Below are positions 56,649 through 64,000 of a stretch of 64,000 nucleotides of DNA, one piece after another. Below the pieces are notes generated by a model. The model did no database searches. It had not been told where the DNA came from and saw only the letters and a program-made list of their open reading frames with translations. The stretch covers positions 310,001 through 374,000 of the forward strand of contig NZ_JAKLTM010000004.1 of NCBI RefSeq assembly GCF_022012305.1, written 5' to 3'. This stretch comes from Ramlibacter paludis (GTDB lineage: Bacteria; Pseudomonadota; Gammaproteobacteria; Burkholderiales; Burkholderiaceae_C). The translations under genes were made by a program, and so were the position numbers. Position 1 is the stretch's first letter. Each line of letters begins with the position of its first letter.

Positions 56649-57245
56649 ATGACGGAGGTGTTGAAGCCGCAGCGCGACCCGCAGGCCATGCTGGAGCACG
56701 CCATGGCCGAATGGGGCGGCGCCGAGGACCTGTGGATCTTCGGCTACGGCTCGCTCATCTGGCGGCCCGAGTTCGACTTCGCCGAGCAGCGCCCGGCGCG
56801 CGTGCACGGCTGGCATCGCGCGCTCAAGATGTGGAGCCGCATCAACCGCGGCACGCCGGAGCGGCCGGGCCTGGTGTTCGGGCTGCTCACCGGCGGCTGC
56901 TGCCGCGGCGTGGTGTTCCGCATCGCGCGCGAGCACGGGGCCCCGACCCTGGCGCGGCTGTGGTCGCGGGAGATGAAGACGGCCGTCTACGACCCGCGCT
57001 GGCTCATGGCGCACACGCCGCAGGGACCGGTGCGCGCGCTGGCCTTCACGCTGTCGCGCCAGAGCCCCAGCCACACGGGCGAGCTCAGCCCCGAGGAGTA
57101 CCGCGCCATCTTCGCGCAGGCGCAAGGCATCTACGGCACGACGCTCGACTACGCGCACCGCACGCTGGAAGAGCTGCGCCGGCACGACATCCACGACCGC
57201 AACCTGGAGAAGCTGCTCAAGCTGATCCAGCCGGGCGACGCCTGA
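56649..57245 (+). CDS. chaC: Glutathione-specific gamma-glutamylcyclotransferase (ChaC-like)
   Basis: 198 residues. FGYGSLIWRPEFDF is the signature loop of the gamma-glutamylcyclotransferase fold, and REMKTAVYDPRW carries the catalytic glutamate. The enzyme converts glutathione to 5-oxoproline and Cys-Gly in the cytoplasm. ATG 56649 gives MTEVLKPQRD. It is 46 bases upstream of the sodC gene and could share its transcript. A role in redox homeostasis fits the following genes. Confidence 0.9.
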   Translation: MTEVLKPQRDPQAMLEHAMAEWGGAEDLWIFGYGSLIWRPEFDFAEQRPARVHGWHRALKMWSRINRGTPERPGLVFGLLTGGCCRGVVFRIAREHGAPTLARLWSREMKTAVYDPRWLMAHTPQGPVRALAFTLSRQSPSHTGELSPEEYRAIFAQAQGIYGTTLDYAHRTLEELRRHDIHDRNLEKLLKLIQPGDA

Positions 57246-57291
57246 GGCACTCCGGGGCATTACAGTCGGCCTCCTGTACGAGGAGACTCCG

Positions 57292-57816
57292 ATGAAGCGC
57301 ATTTCCCGGCTGCTGGCCGCGGCAGCCACGGCCTCGCTGGCCGCGTGCACCACGCTGCCCGGCGGCCCGGTGGCCACGGCAACGCTGTCGTCCACCACCG
57401 GCAACAAGACCGCGGGCAGCGTGCGGTTTGCCCAGCAGAGCGACGGCCGCGTGCTGGTGTCGGGCGAGATCCAGGGATTGAAGGCCAATGCCGAACACGG
57501 CTTCCACATCCACGAGAAAGGCGACTGCTCCAGCGGCGACGGCATGAGCGCCGGTGGCCACTTCAACCCGAAGGCGCAGCCGCACGGACGCCACGACGCG
57601 GCCGCGCGCCACGCCGGCGACCTGCAGCCGCTGCGGGCCGATGCGAGCGGCGTGGCGCGCTTCAGTTTCGAATCGACGGGGATCAGCGTGGGGCCGGGCG
57701 CAGCGGACGTCGTCGGCCGCGGCCTGGTCGTGCACCGCGACCCCGACGACCACAAGGCGCAGCCGATGGGAAACACCGGCCCGCGGCTGGCCTGTGCGGT
57801 GATCGTAAGAGGTTGA
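57292..57816 (+). CDS. sodC: Cu,Zn superoxide dismutase lipoprotein
   Basis: 174 residues. Lipoprotein signal peptide with lipobox LAAC (C19). Cu ligands H72, H74, H90 and H148 and Zn ligands H90, H98, H107 and D110 are all present, and C79 with C168 form the usual disulfide. It dismutates superoxide in the periplasm. ATG 57292 has GAGGAGA upstream. It lies between chaC and the cyclic-nucleotide-binding gene. Confidence 0.94.
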   Translation: MKRISRLLAAAATASLAACTTLPGGPVATATLSSTTGNKTAGSVRFAQQSDGRVLVSGEIQGLKANAEHGFHIHEKGDCSSGDGMSAGGHFNPKAQPHGRHDAAARHAGDLQPLRADASGVARFSFESTGISVGPGAADVVGRGLVVHRDPDDHKAQPMGNTGPRLACAVIVRG

Positions 57817-57897
57817 TTCCTGCACCCCCCCCGGTGCTTGACTTCCGGGGCGCACTGGGACATGTTGTCGGCTCCTCGACCGGAGACGGAGCGCCGC

Positions 57898-58380
57898 ATG
57901 GACCCCGCCGAATTCTTCGACTACGGCACCGGCCGGCAGCAGGATGCGCAAAAGGCCGCGCCGCTGTTCCTGGCGAACCTTGCGCAGGAGGGCTGGACGC
58001 GCTTCCTGTCGGTGGCGCGGCGGCGTGCCTTCGAGCAAGGCGAGGTGATCGTCAGCCACGGTGAGACCTCGCGCGAGTTCTACATCGTCGCCAGCGGCCG
58101 GCTCGAGGTCGTCGCGCCGCAGCGCAATGGCAGCGAGCGCCACGTCTACTTCGTGGAGCCGATGTCGATCTTCGGCGAGCAGGCCTTCTTCGACGGCCAG
58201 CCGCGCTCGGCCACCGTGCGCGCGCTCAGCGAAGGCTCGCTGTTCGGCGTCACGCCCGACGCGTTCGAGGTGCTGTCCGCCCGCTTCCCGGACCTGACCC
58301 GCCTCGCGCTGTTCGACCTCGGCCGCATCCTGTCGCTGCGGCTGCGCGAGATGACCCAGTTCGCCTTGCAGGGGAAGTGA
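57898..58380 (+). CDS. Cyclic nucleotide-binding domain protein
   Basis: 160 residues containing one cNMP-binding (Crp-type) domain: RRRAFEQGEVIVSHGETSREFYIVASGRLEVVAP, then EPMSIFGEQAFFDGQPRSATVRALSEG. The phosphate-binding cassette pattern (GEQAFFDGQPRSATV) resembles the FGE...R(S/T)A consensus and keeps its Arg. There is no helix-turn-helix, so it is a stand-alone regulatory or docking domain. ATG 57898 has GGAG upstream; ATG 57862 is an alternative. Its stop is adjacent to the start of the large oxidoreductase, with which it is almost certainly coupled. Confidence 0.82.
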   Translation: MDPAEFFDYGTGRQQDAQKAAPLFLANLAQEGWTRFLSVARRRAFEQGEVIVSHGETSREFYIVASGRLEVVAPQRNGSERHVYFVEPMSIFGEQAFFDGQPRSATVRALSEGSLFGVTPDAFEVLSARFPDLTRLALFDLGRILSLRLREMTQFALQGK

Positions 58381-58382
58381 AG

Positions 58383-61010
58383 ATGGCCGCGCCCGTTCCC
58401 TTCCCCAACTACCTCGAACTGCCCACCGGCCTGCCGATCGCGGCCTGGAAAGTGCTGCGCGTGTTCAGCGTGTTGTCGGCCCTGGGCCTGGCCGCCCTGC
58501 TGATCCTGCGGCCCGCGCTCGGCCTGCCGCTGTTCTGGCAGCTGATCGTCCCGTTGCTTCCGCTGGTGTTCCTGCTGGCCCCCGGCGTGTGGCGCAACGT
58601 CTGCCCGATGGCGGCCTTGAACCAGGCACCACGGCTGCTGGGATTCGCACGCGGGCGCGAACAGACGCCCGTGATGCGGGAGTACAGCTATGTCGCCGGG
58701 ATCGCGCTGTTCCTGGTCCTGGTGTCCAGCCGCAAGTGGCTGCTGGACGAGAGCGGCAGCGCCACGGGGCTGCTGATCCTGTTCGGCCTGGGCGGCGCCC
58801 TGCTTGGCGGGCTGGTGTTCAAGGGCAAGAGCGGCTGGTGCAGCAGCATCTGTCCGATGCTGCCGGTGCAGCGCCTGTACGGCCAGACCCCGTTCAAGGC
58901 GGTCGCCAACGCCCACTGCCGCCCCTGCCTCGGCTGCACCAAGAACTGCTACGACTTCAACCCGCGCGCGGCCTACCTGAGCGACCAGTACGACGCCGAT
59001 CCCCACTACGTCGCCTACCGCAAGCTGTTTGCCGCCCTGCTGCCCGGCTTCATCCTCGCCTGGTTCACCGTGCCCACGGGCAGCCCGCCGGCGGCGGTGT
59101 ATGCCCTGATCGGCCTGTACTGCGCGCTCAGCCTGGCCCTGTTCCACGTGCTCGACACCTTCCTGAAGGTGCACAACAACCGGCTGCCGATCGCCTTCGG
59201 CGCCGTGGCCTTCTGCTGCTACTACTGGTTCGCGGCCGACACCTGGCTGCACAGCGCCGGCCGGATCGCGGGCTGGGACGTGCCGGCGGCGGCCGTGTGG
59301 GGCGCGCGCGCCGCGCTCGGCGCGTTGGCGCTCGCCTGGGTCGCCCGCAGCTTCGCCACCGAAAACGTCTTCCGCGAGCAGATGGCGCAGCGCAGCGCCG
59401 GCCAGCCGGTGCGCCTTGGCGCGGGAGCGGCGGCCGCCCTGCGGGCCGCGGAACGGCAGGCCGACGTGGAGCTGGTGATCGCACCGGAACAGAAACGCGT
59501 GCCCGCCCAGGCCGGCCAGACCCTGCTGGAGCTGATCGAAGGCTGCGGAGGCAAGATCGAAGCCGGCTGCCGCATGGGCGTGTGCGGCGCCGATCCGATC
59601 GCGGTGTGCTCGGGCGCGCAGCACCTCTCGCCGATCGGCCATGACGAGCAGAACACGCTGGCCCGCCTGGGCTTCGCACCCAACACGCGGATGGCCTGCT
59701 CGGCGCGCCTGCAGTCGGGCAGCGCCACCATCACCCTCACGCCGGAGAAGGCGCCGGTGTCGCTCGCGCCGGCGGTGGCCGCCTTCGACCGCTCGATCCG
59801 CGAGGTCGTGATCATCGGCAACGGCATCGCCGGCGTCACGGCTGCGGACCACCTGCGGCGCCGCCATCCGGAATGCAGCATCCGCCTGGTGGCCGAGGAA
59901 AACCACCACCTGTACAACCGCATGGGCATCACGCGCCTGGTGTACGGCCGCTCCGCCATGCAGGGCCTGCACCTCATGCCCGATGGCTGGTACGCCGAAC
60001 GCAACATCGACGTGCTGCTCAATACGACCGCCCGCGGCATAGACCGCGAAGCCCGCGCCGTGGAACTGGCGGACGGCGGCAGCCTGCCCTACGACCGCCT
60101 GATCCTCGCGACCGGCAGCAGCAGCTTCGTGCCGCCGATGGCGCAATGGAGCGCCGACGGCTGCTTCGTCCTGCGCAGCGCCAACGATGCGATGCAGATC
60201 CGCCACTATGCGCAGCACACCAACGCCCGTACCGCGGTCGTCGCCGGCGGCGGCCTGCTGGGGCTGGAGGCCGCCTACGCGCTGCACAAGCTCGGGCTGC
60301 ACGTGTCGGTGGTGGAACGCAATGCCTGGCTGCTCCACCGGCAGCTCGATCGGCAAGGGGGACAGGTCCTGCAGCGCTACCTGCGCAGCGTGGGCCTGGA
60401 CATCCTGGTCGCCACCCAGCTCGACTCGCTCACGCGCGACGAATCGCAGCGCCGCATGGTCCGCCTGTCGGGCGACAACACGGTGCCCGCCGACATCTTC
60501 GTGGTGGCCGCCGGCATCGTCCCCAACATCGCGCTGGCCCAGGCGGCCGGCCTGGCCACCCGGCGCGGCGTGGTCGTCGACGGCGGCATGCGCACCAGCG
60601 ACCCGGCGATCTTTGCCGCGGGCGACGTGGCGGAGTTCGACGGCCGCATCCCCGGGCTCTGGCCGGTCGCGGTGGAACAGGCCGAGGTGGCGGCCTGCAA
60701 CGCCCTCGGCGAGAGCCGCGCCTACCGGGAACCGGTGCTCTCGACGATGCTGAAGGTCGTCGGCGCGGACCTCGTTTCGGTCGGCCAATACGATCCGGCC
60801 GAGGGCGACGAAGCCCTGGTGGAAGAAGACATCAGCGAGCACCGCTATCGCAAGCTGGTGCTGCGCAACGGCGTGCTGCGCGGCGCCATCCTGATCGGCT
60901 GGCCCGACCTGGTCGAGCCGGTCTGCACTTGCGTCAAGGCGGCACGCGATGCGACGCCGGTGCTGGATTCCGTGCGGGCGAGCGACTGGAGCCCGCTGAC
61001 CACGCTGTGA
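58383..61010 (+). CDS. Membrane Fe-S/FAD-dependent oxidoreductase fusion
   Basis: 875 residues in three parts. (1) Membrane part (about 25-330) with helices and polyferredoxin-like motifs: CPMAALN at C74, CSSICP at C153/C157 and a 4Fe-4S motif C179-x2-C182-x2-C185-x3-C189. (2) Ferredoxin-like [2Fe-2S] domain (about 360-455) with C396, C401, C409 and C439. (3) Pyridine-nucleotide-disulfide-type FAD/NAD(P) domain from IIGNGIAG (478-484), second glycine motif GGGLLG, and GDVAEFDG near the end. Electron transfer between NAD(P)H and a membrane or periplasmic acceptor is inferred. ATG 58383 has AGGGGA; GTG 58377 overlaps the cNMP gene stop. Partner unknown. Confidence 0.8.
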   Translation: MAAPVPFPNYLELPTGLPIAAWKVLRVFSVLSALGLAALLILRPALGLPLFWQLIVPLLPLVFLLAPGVWRNVCPMAALNQAPRLLGFARGREQTPVMREYSYVAGIALFLVLVSSRKWLLDESGSATGLLILFGLGGALLGGLVFKGKSGWCSSICPMLPVQRLYGQTPFKAVANAHCRPCLGCTKNCYDFNPRAAYLSDQYDADPHYVAYRKLFAALLPGFILAWFTVPTGSPPAAVYALIGLYCALSLALFHVLDTFLKVHNNRLPIAFGAVAFCCYYWFAADTWLHSAGRIAGWDVPAAAVWGARAALGALALAWVARSFATENVFREQMAQRSAGQPVRLGAGAAAALRAAERQADVELVIAPEQKRVPAQAGQTLLELIEGCGGKIEAGCRMGVCGADPIAVCSGAQHLSPIGHDEQNTLARLGFAPNTRMACSARLQSGSATITLTPEKAPVSLAPAVAAFDRSIREVVIIGNGIAGVTAADHLRRRHPECSIRLVAEENHHLYNRMGITRLVYGRSAMQGLHLMPDGWYAERNIDVLLNTTARGIDREARAVELADGGSLPYDRLILATGSSSFVPPMAQWSADGCFVLRSANDAMQIRHYAQHTNARTAVVAGGGLLGLEAAYALHKLGLHVSVVERNAWLLHRQLDRQGGQVLQRYLRSVGLDILVATQLDSLTRDESQRRMVRLSGDNTVPADIFVVAAGIVPNIALAQAAGLATRRGVVVDGGMRTSDPAIFAAGDVAEFDGRIPGLWPVAVEQAEVAACNALGESRAYREPVLSTMLKVVGADLVSVGQYDPAEGDEALVEEDISEHRYRKLVLRNGVLRGAILIGWPDLVEPVCTCVKAARDATPVLDSVRASDWSPLTTL

Positions 61011-61014
61011 ACGC

Positions 61015-61533
61015 TCAGGCGCCGGCGAGCATCCTTTCAGCGCGCGCCAGGTCGGCCACCGTGTCGATGTCGGTGACGATGCCTGCGTCGTCCAGGTCCA
61101 GGCGCAAGACCTGGCCTTGCTTCACGATCGCCGCCGCGCCCTCGGCGCCCTGCAGCGCCTGCAAGGCCGCGCCGTGCCGGGCGGAGAAGCCCACCGGATG
61201 CCCGCGCGCGCCTTCATGGAAGGGCATCACCACGTCGTGCGTCGCCAGCGCTTCGGCCACCGCGCGCAGTGAACGCGCCTGGACGAGGGGCAGGTCGCCC
61301 GGCAACACCAGCCATCCCGGCGCATCGCGCGTGGCCCGCACCGCCGCGGCGATCGACTCGCCCATGCCGGGGTGACCCGCATCTTCCACGTGATAGGGCA
61401 GCCCGCTCGCGCGCACCGCCGCCAGCGTGTGTTCCAGCACCGGCCTTCCGGCCAGCAAGGCCCGCAGCTTGGAACCCCGCCCGCCCGAAGCGTTGAAGCG
61501 CTCGCCCCGTCCCGAGGCGAGCACCAGCACCAC
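61015..61533 (-). CDS. Molybdenum cofactor nucleotidyltransferase-like protein (MocA family)
   Basis: 172 residues from GTG 61533. Nucleotide-binding start LVLASGRGERFNASGGRGSK, then LLAGRPVLEHTL and LVLPGDLPLV, a sugar-nucleotide-transferase-like fold. MocA adds CMP to the molybdopterin cofactor for xanthine-dehydrogenase-family enzymes; MobA adds GMP. As it follows the IorB gene by 13 bases, cofactor maturation for that enzyme is the simplest reading. The family assignment by motif is good, but CTP versus GTP is not decidable. Confidence 0.78.
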   Translation of the reverse strand: MVLVLASGRGERFNASGGRGSKLRALLAGRPVLEHTLAAVRASGLPYHVEDAGHPGMGESIAAAVRATRDAPGWLVLPGDLPLVQARSLRAVAEALATHDVVMPFHEGARGHPVGFSARHGAALQALQGAEGAAAIVKQGQVLRLDLDDAGIVTDIDTVADLARAERMLAGA

Positions 61534-61546
61534 GGGCGACGACGCC

Positions 61547-63691
61547 TCAGGCAGAACGGATCGCCTCCGCCGTGATCGGCAGCTTGCGCACCCGCTTGCC
61601 GGTGAGCGCCGCCACCGCGTTGGCGATGGCCGGCACCACGACGGCCGTCGCCGGCTCGCCGATGCCGCCCGGCTTCTCGGTGCTGTTCACGAGCGTGATG
61701 TCGATCACCGGCGCCTCGTTCATGCGCACCAGCGGGAAGTTGTGGAAGTTGGTCTGCTGCACGCGGCCATTGTCCAGGGTGATCTCCTGCATCAGCGCCG
61801 GCCCCATGCCGAACACCACGCTGGACTGGATCTGCGCTTCCACCGTGTCCGGGTTCACCATGCGCCCGAGGTCGGCCGCCACCGTCACCTTGTGCACCTT
61901 CACGGAACCGTCGGCGTTCAGGCTGACCTCCGCCACCTGCGCCATGTAGGTGTCGTAGCCTTCCATCAGCGCGATGCCGCGCGCGCGGCCGGCCGGCAGC
62001 GGCGTGCCCCAGCCCGCCTTGTCGGCGGCGATCTTCAGCACGTTGGCGAAGCGCGGCTGGCTGGCGACCAGCGCCATGCGGTAGGCATAAGGGTCCTGCC
62101 CCGCTTCCTTCGCCAGTTCGTCGATGAAGCTCTCGTTGGCAAAGGCATTGAGCAGGTGGCTGACCGAGCGCCAGTAGCCCACGCGCAGGCCGGCGTCGTG
62201 CTTGACCACGTCGTGGCGGAAGGCGGGGATCGCATAGGGCGCCAGCGCGGCTTCGGTCATCAGCGGGTCCTGCACTTCCGCCGGCAGGCCGAACACGCGC
62301 CCGGTGATCGACTGCGACGTCATGCGGAAGGTCATGGCCGTGGGCTTGCCGTCCGGGCCGAGCGCCGCCGCCAGCTGGTGCAGCGCCTGCGGCCGGTAGA
62401 AGTCGTGCGTCATGTCGTCCTCGCGCGACCACACCAGCTTCACCGGCCGGTTCACCGCCTTGGAGATCTGCGCGGCCTGCACGATGAAGTCGAGGTCGAT
62501 GCGCCGGCCGAAGCCGCCGCCCAGGAAGGTGGTCTGCACCGAGACGTCCTGCGGCTGCACGCCCAGTGCCTTGGCCACCGCGCCCTGCGCGCCGTCCTGC
62601 CACTGGGTCGGACCGATCAGCATCACCTTGCCGTCCTTCCACGAGGCCGTGAAGTTCATCGGCTCGAGCGGCGAATGCGACAGCAGCTGGCTCACGTATT
62701 CACGCTTGACGACGCGTTGCGAGCCGGCGATGACGGCGTCCGGGTCGCCCTGCGTCTTGATCACCAGCGGCTTGCCGGTGCCCGAGGCCGCGCGTATGCC
62801 TTCCAGCATCGCCTTGTCATTGAGCTTCGCGTTGGGGCCGTCGTCCCACTGGATCTGCAGCTCCTTGCGGGCCTTGTTGGCGCGCCACCAGCTGTCGGCC
62901 ACCACGGCGACGCCGTCGGGGATCTGCACCACGTCGATCACGCCCGGCATCGATTTCGCCTTGGCCGCGTCGAAGCTCTTGACCGTGCCGCCGATCACCG
63001 GCGCCTGTTCCAGCGCCGCGTAAGCCATGCCCGGCACCTTGACGTCGATGCCGAACTGCGCGGTGCCGTTCACCTTGGACGGCGTGTCGAGCCGGCGCGT
63101 GCGCTTGCCCACGATGCGGAAGGCGCTCGGGTCCTTCAGCGGCGGCTTTTCCGGCACCGGCATGTTGGCGGCGCTGGCCGCGAGTTCGCCGAAGGTGGCC
63201 TTCAGGCCGCGCGGGCCGGTGATGATGCCGTTGCCGGCCTTCACCTGGTCGCGGTCGACGTCCCAGCGCGCGGCCGCCGCGGTGATCAGCATTTCGCGCA
63301 CCTGGGCGCCGCCTATGCGCAGCTTGTCCCAGCCGTCGCGCACCGAGGTCGAACCGCCGGTGAGCTGGGGGCCGCCCAGCAAGGCGTTACCGTAGGCCTT
63401 GGCATCGGGCGGCGCGATGGCGACGCGGATCTTGTCCAGGTCGACGCCCAGTTCCTCGGCGATCAGCATCGGCATCGAGGTGTAGACGCCCTGCCCCATC
63501 TCCGAGCGGGCGGAGATCAGGGTGATGGTGTTGTCGTCGGCGATGTGCACCCAGGCGTTGGGCGTGTAGAGCGTGCCCGCGGCATGCGCGTCGCGCAGGC
63601 CGGGAATCGACACGCCCAGGAGCAGGCCGCCGGAAGCGAGGGCCGTGGTCTTGAGGAAGCCGCGGCGGGAGGTGTCAGCGATGGGGTCCAT
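61547..63691 (-). CDS. Molybdopterin-binding oxidoreductase large subunit, IorB type
   Basis: 714 residues. Tat signal SRRGFLKTTALASGGLLLG (twin Arg 9-10) sends it to the periplasm. This matches isoquinoline 1-oxidoreductase beta-like members of the xanthine oxidase family, which oxidise aldehydes or N-heterocycles. Landmark segments: EMGQGVYTSMPMLIAEELG, TTFLGGGFGRR, GYWRSVSHLLNAFANESFIDELA, and the catalytic Glu in GGIGEPATAVVVPAI. The ATG 63691 gives MDPIADTSRRG. It is 13 bases from the 2Fe-2S subunit and 13 bases before the MocA-like gene. Substrate unknown. Confidence 0.92.
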   Translation of the reverse strand: MDPIADTSRRGFLKTTALASGGLLLGVSIPGLRDAHAAGTLYTPNAWVHIADDNTITLISARSEMGQGVYTSMPMLIAEELGVDLDKIRVAIAPPDAKAYGNALLGGPQLTGGSTSVRDGWDKLRIGGAQVREMLITAAAARWDVDRDQVKAGNGIITGPRGLKATFGELAASAANMPVPEKPPLKDPSAFRIVGKRTRRLDTPSKVNGTAQFGIDVKVPGMAYAALEQAPVIGGTVKSFDAAKAKSMPGVIDVVQIPDGVAVVADSWWRANKARKELQIQWDDGPNAKLNDKAMLEGIRAASGTGKPLVIKTQGDPDAVIAGSQRVVKREYVSQLLSHSPLEPMNFTASWKDGKVMLIGPTQWQDGAQGAVAKALGVQPQDVSVQTTFLGGGFGRRIDLDFIVQAAQISKAVNRPVKLVWSREDDMTHDFYRPQALHQLAAALGPDGKPTAMTFRMTSQSITGRVFGLPAEVQDPLMTEAALAPYAIPAFRHDVVKHDAGLRVGYWRSVSHLLNAFANESFIDELAKEAGQDPYAYRMALVASQPRFANVLKIAADKAGWGTPLPAGRARGIALMEGYDTYMAQVAEVSLNADGSVKVHKVTVAADLGRMVNPDTVEAQIQSSVVFGMGPALMQEITLDNGRVQQTNFHNFPLVRMNEAPVIDITLVNSTEKPGGIGEPATAVVVPAIANAVAALTGKRVRKLPITAEAIRSA

Positions 63692-63704
63692 GGTGTGCTT
63701 CTCC

Positions 63705-64000
63705 TCAGGCCTTGCGCAGCGTGGAGGCGGCGTCCTTGATGGCGGCGCGCACGCGGCCATAGGTGCCGCAGCGGCACAGGTTGCCGCTCATGGCGGCGTC
63801 GATGTCGGCGTCGCTCGGATTCCTGTTCTTCGCCAGCAGCGCCGCGGCACTCATCAACTGGCCGGACTGGCAGTAGCCGCACTGCGGCACGTCGTGCTTG
63901 ATCCAGGCCACCTGCAGCGGATGCGTGTTGTTGCGCGACAGGCTTTCGACCGTGGCAACCTTCTTGCCGGCCACCGCGGAAACCGGCGTCTGGCAGGATC
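63705..64000 (-). CDS. (2Fe-2S)-binding small subunit, IorA type; 5' end outside window
   Basis: C-terminal about 98 residues of the small subunit. The visible part starts SCQTPVSAV (last Cys of the plant-type [2Fe-2S] cluster) and continues [11 protein letters not shown]. The second cluster motif CGYCQSGQ ... [15 protein letters not shown] is complete. The reading frame continues past base 64000. It transfers electrons from the molybdenum centre of the IorB-type subunit. Short spacing to the large subunit shows one operon. Confidence 0.93.
   Translation of the reverse strand, partial: SCQTPVSAVAGKKVATVESLSRNNTHPLQVAWIKHDVPQCGYCQSGQLMSAAALLAKNRNPSDADIDAAMSGNLCRCGTYGRVRAAIKDAASTLRKA

Noticed and set aside
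57825-57832. Run of eight C after sodC as a possible phase-variation tract
   Set aside because: It lies in an intergenic region, outside any reading frame and without a promoter between -35 and -10 boxes.
58146-60842. Long open frame opposite the flavo-Fe-S oxidoreductase gene
   Set aside because: No recognisable motif and strong His/Arg/Gln bias. The plus-strand protein has Fe-S and FAD motifs.

Overview
The window is a dense, GC-rich bacterial chromosome segment with about 57 genes on both strands, short intergenic gaps and many translationally coupled starts. The gene content points to a betaproteobacterium of the order Burkholderiales, most likely Comamonadaceae (Ramlibacter/Variovorax-like). 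This placement is an inference from the murJ/rpsT pair with a DUF3579-argD-argF block, Bug-family (tripartite tricarboxylate) binding protein, paired DUF1631 proteins, TIP30-like protein next to rhlE, and tamA/tamB. I see no rRNA, tRNA, CRISPR array, prophage, transposase or replication origin.

Layout. 1-7.1 kb: AI-2E-type permease (cut by the window edge) and a divergent PurM-like protein, an MFS exporter, an orphan ParA ATPase, a SirB1-like protein, murJ and rpsT. 7.1-9.8 kb: DUF3579 and the arginine genes argD-argF. 9.8-18.6 kb: a coupled KaiC-like ATPase and hybrid histidine kinase, an acyl-CoA ligase, a Bug binding protein, a glycerophosphodiesterase, a DMT transporter with a histidine-rich tail and a DUF883 protein. 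18.7-23.7 kb: P1-type peptidase coupled to a TAXI-TRAP binding protein, a lytic transglycosylase, and a GntR/OsmC/GIY-YIG-like operon. 23.7-30 kb: two DUF1631 paralogues bracketing ettA. 30.3-33.4 kb: rhlE overlapping a TIP30-like NAD(P)-binding gene, then a transglutaminase-like protein that lacks the catalytic Cys and His.

33.6-44.2 kb is a sugar/sugar-acid regulon. One arm is an ABC sugar importer with a cupin protein and a DgoR-like repressor. The other arm holds an SDR sugar dehydrogenase, an IlvD/Edd-family aldonate dehydratase, 2-keto-3-deoxy-galactonokinase and KDPGal aldolase, i.e. a De Ley-Doudoroff-type route to pyruvate and glyceraldehyde-3-phosphate. A hydroxyacid dehydrogenase lies between the arms, and a shared DNA motif set occurs at both of its ends. 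44.2-47.2 kb: two paralogous ribbon-helix-helix proteins, an MFS-MarR pair and a divergent PaaI-like thioesterase. 47.2-52.8 kb: tamB-tamA. 52.9-56.6 kb: gloA, an alpha/beta hydrolase, and eda-edd (Entner-Doudoroff pathway). 56.6-61.0 kb: chaC, lipoprotein sodC, a cyclic-nucleotide-binding-domain protein coupled to a large membrane Fe-S/flavin oxidoreductase. 61-64 kb: a MocA-like nucleotidyltransferase and an IorAB-type molybdenum oxidoreductase, truncated by the right edge.

The least explained items are the cNMP-domain/flavo-Fe-S fusion pair (57.9-61.0 kb), the KaiC-kinase pair (9.8-13.0 kb), the DUF1631-EttA-DUF1631 block with a stem-loop containing the ettA stop codon, the rhlE/TIP30 out-of-frame overlap, and several perfect palindromes that look like operators.
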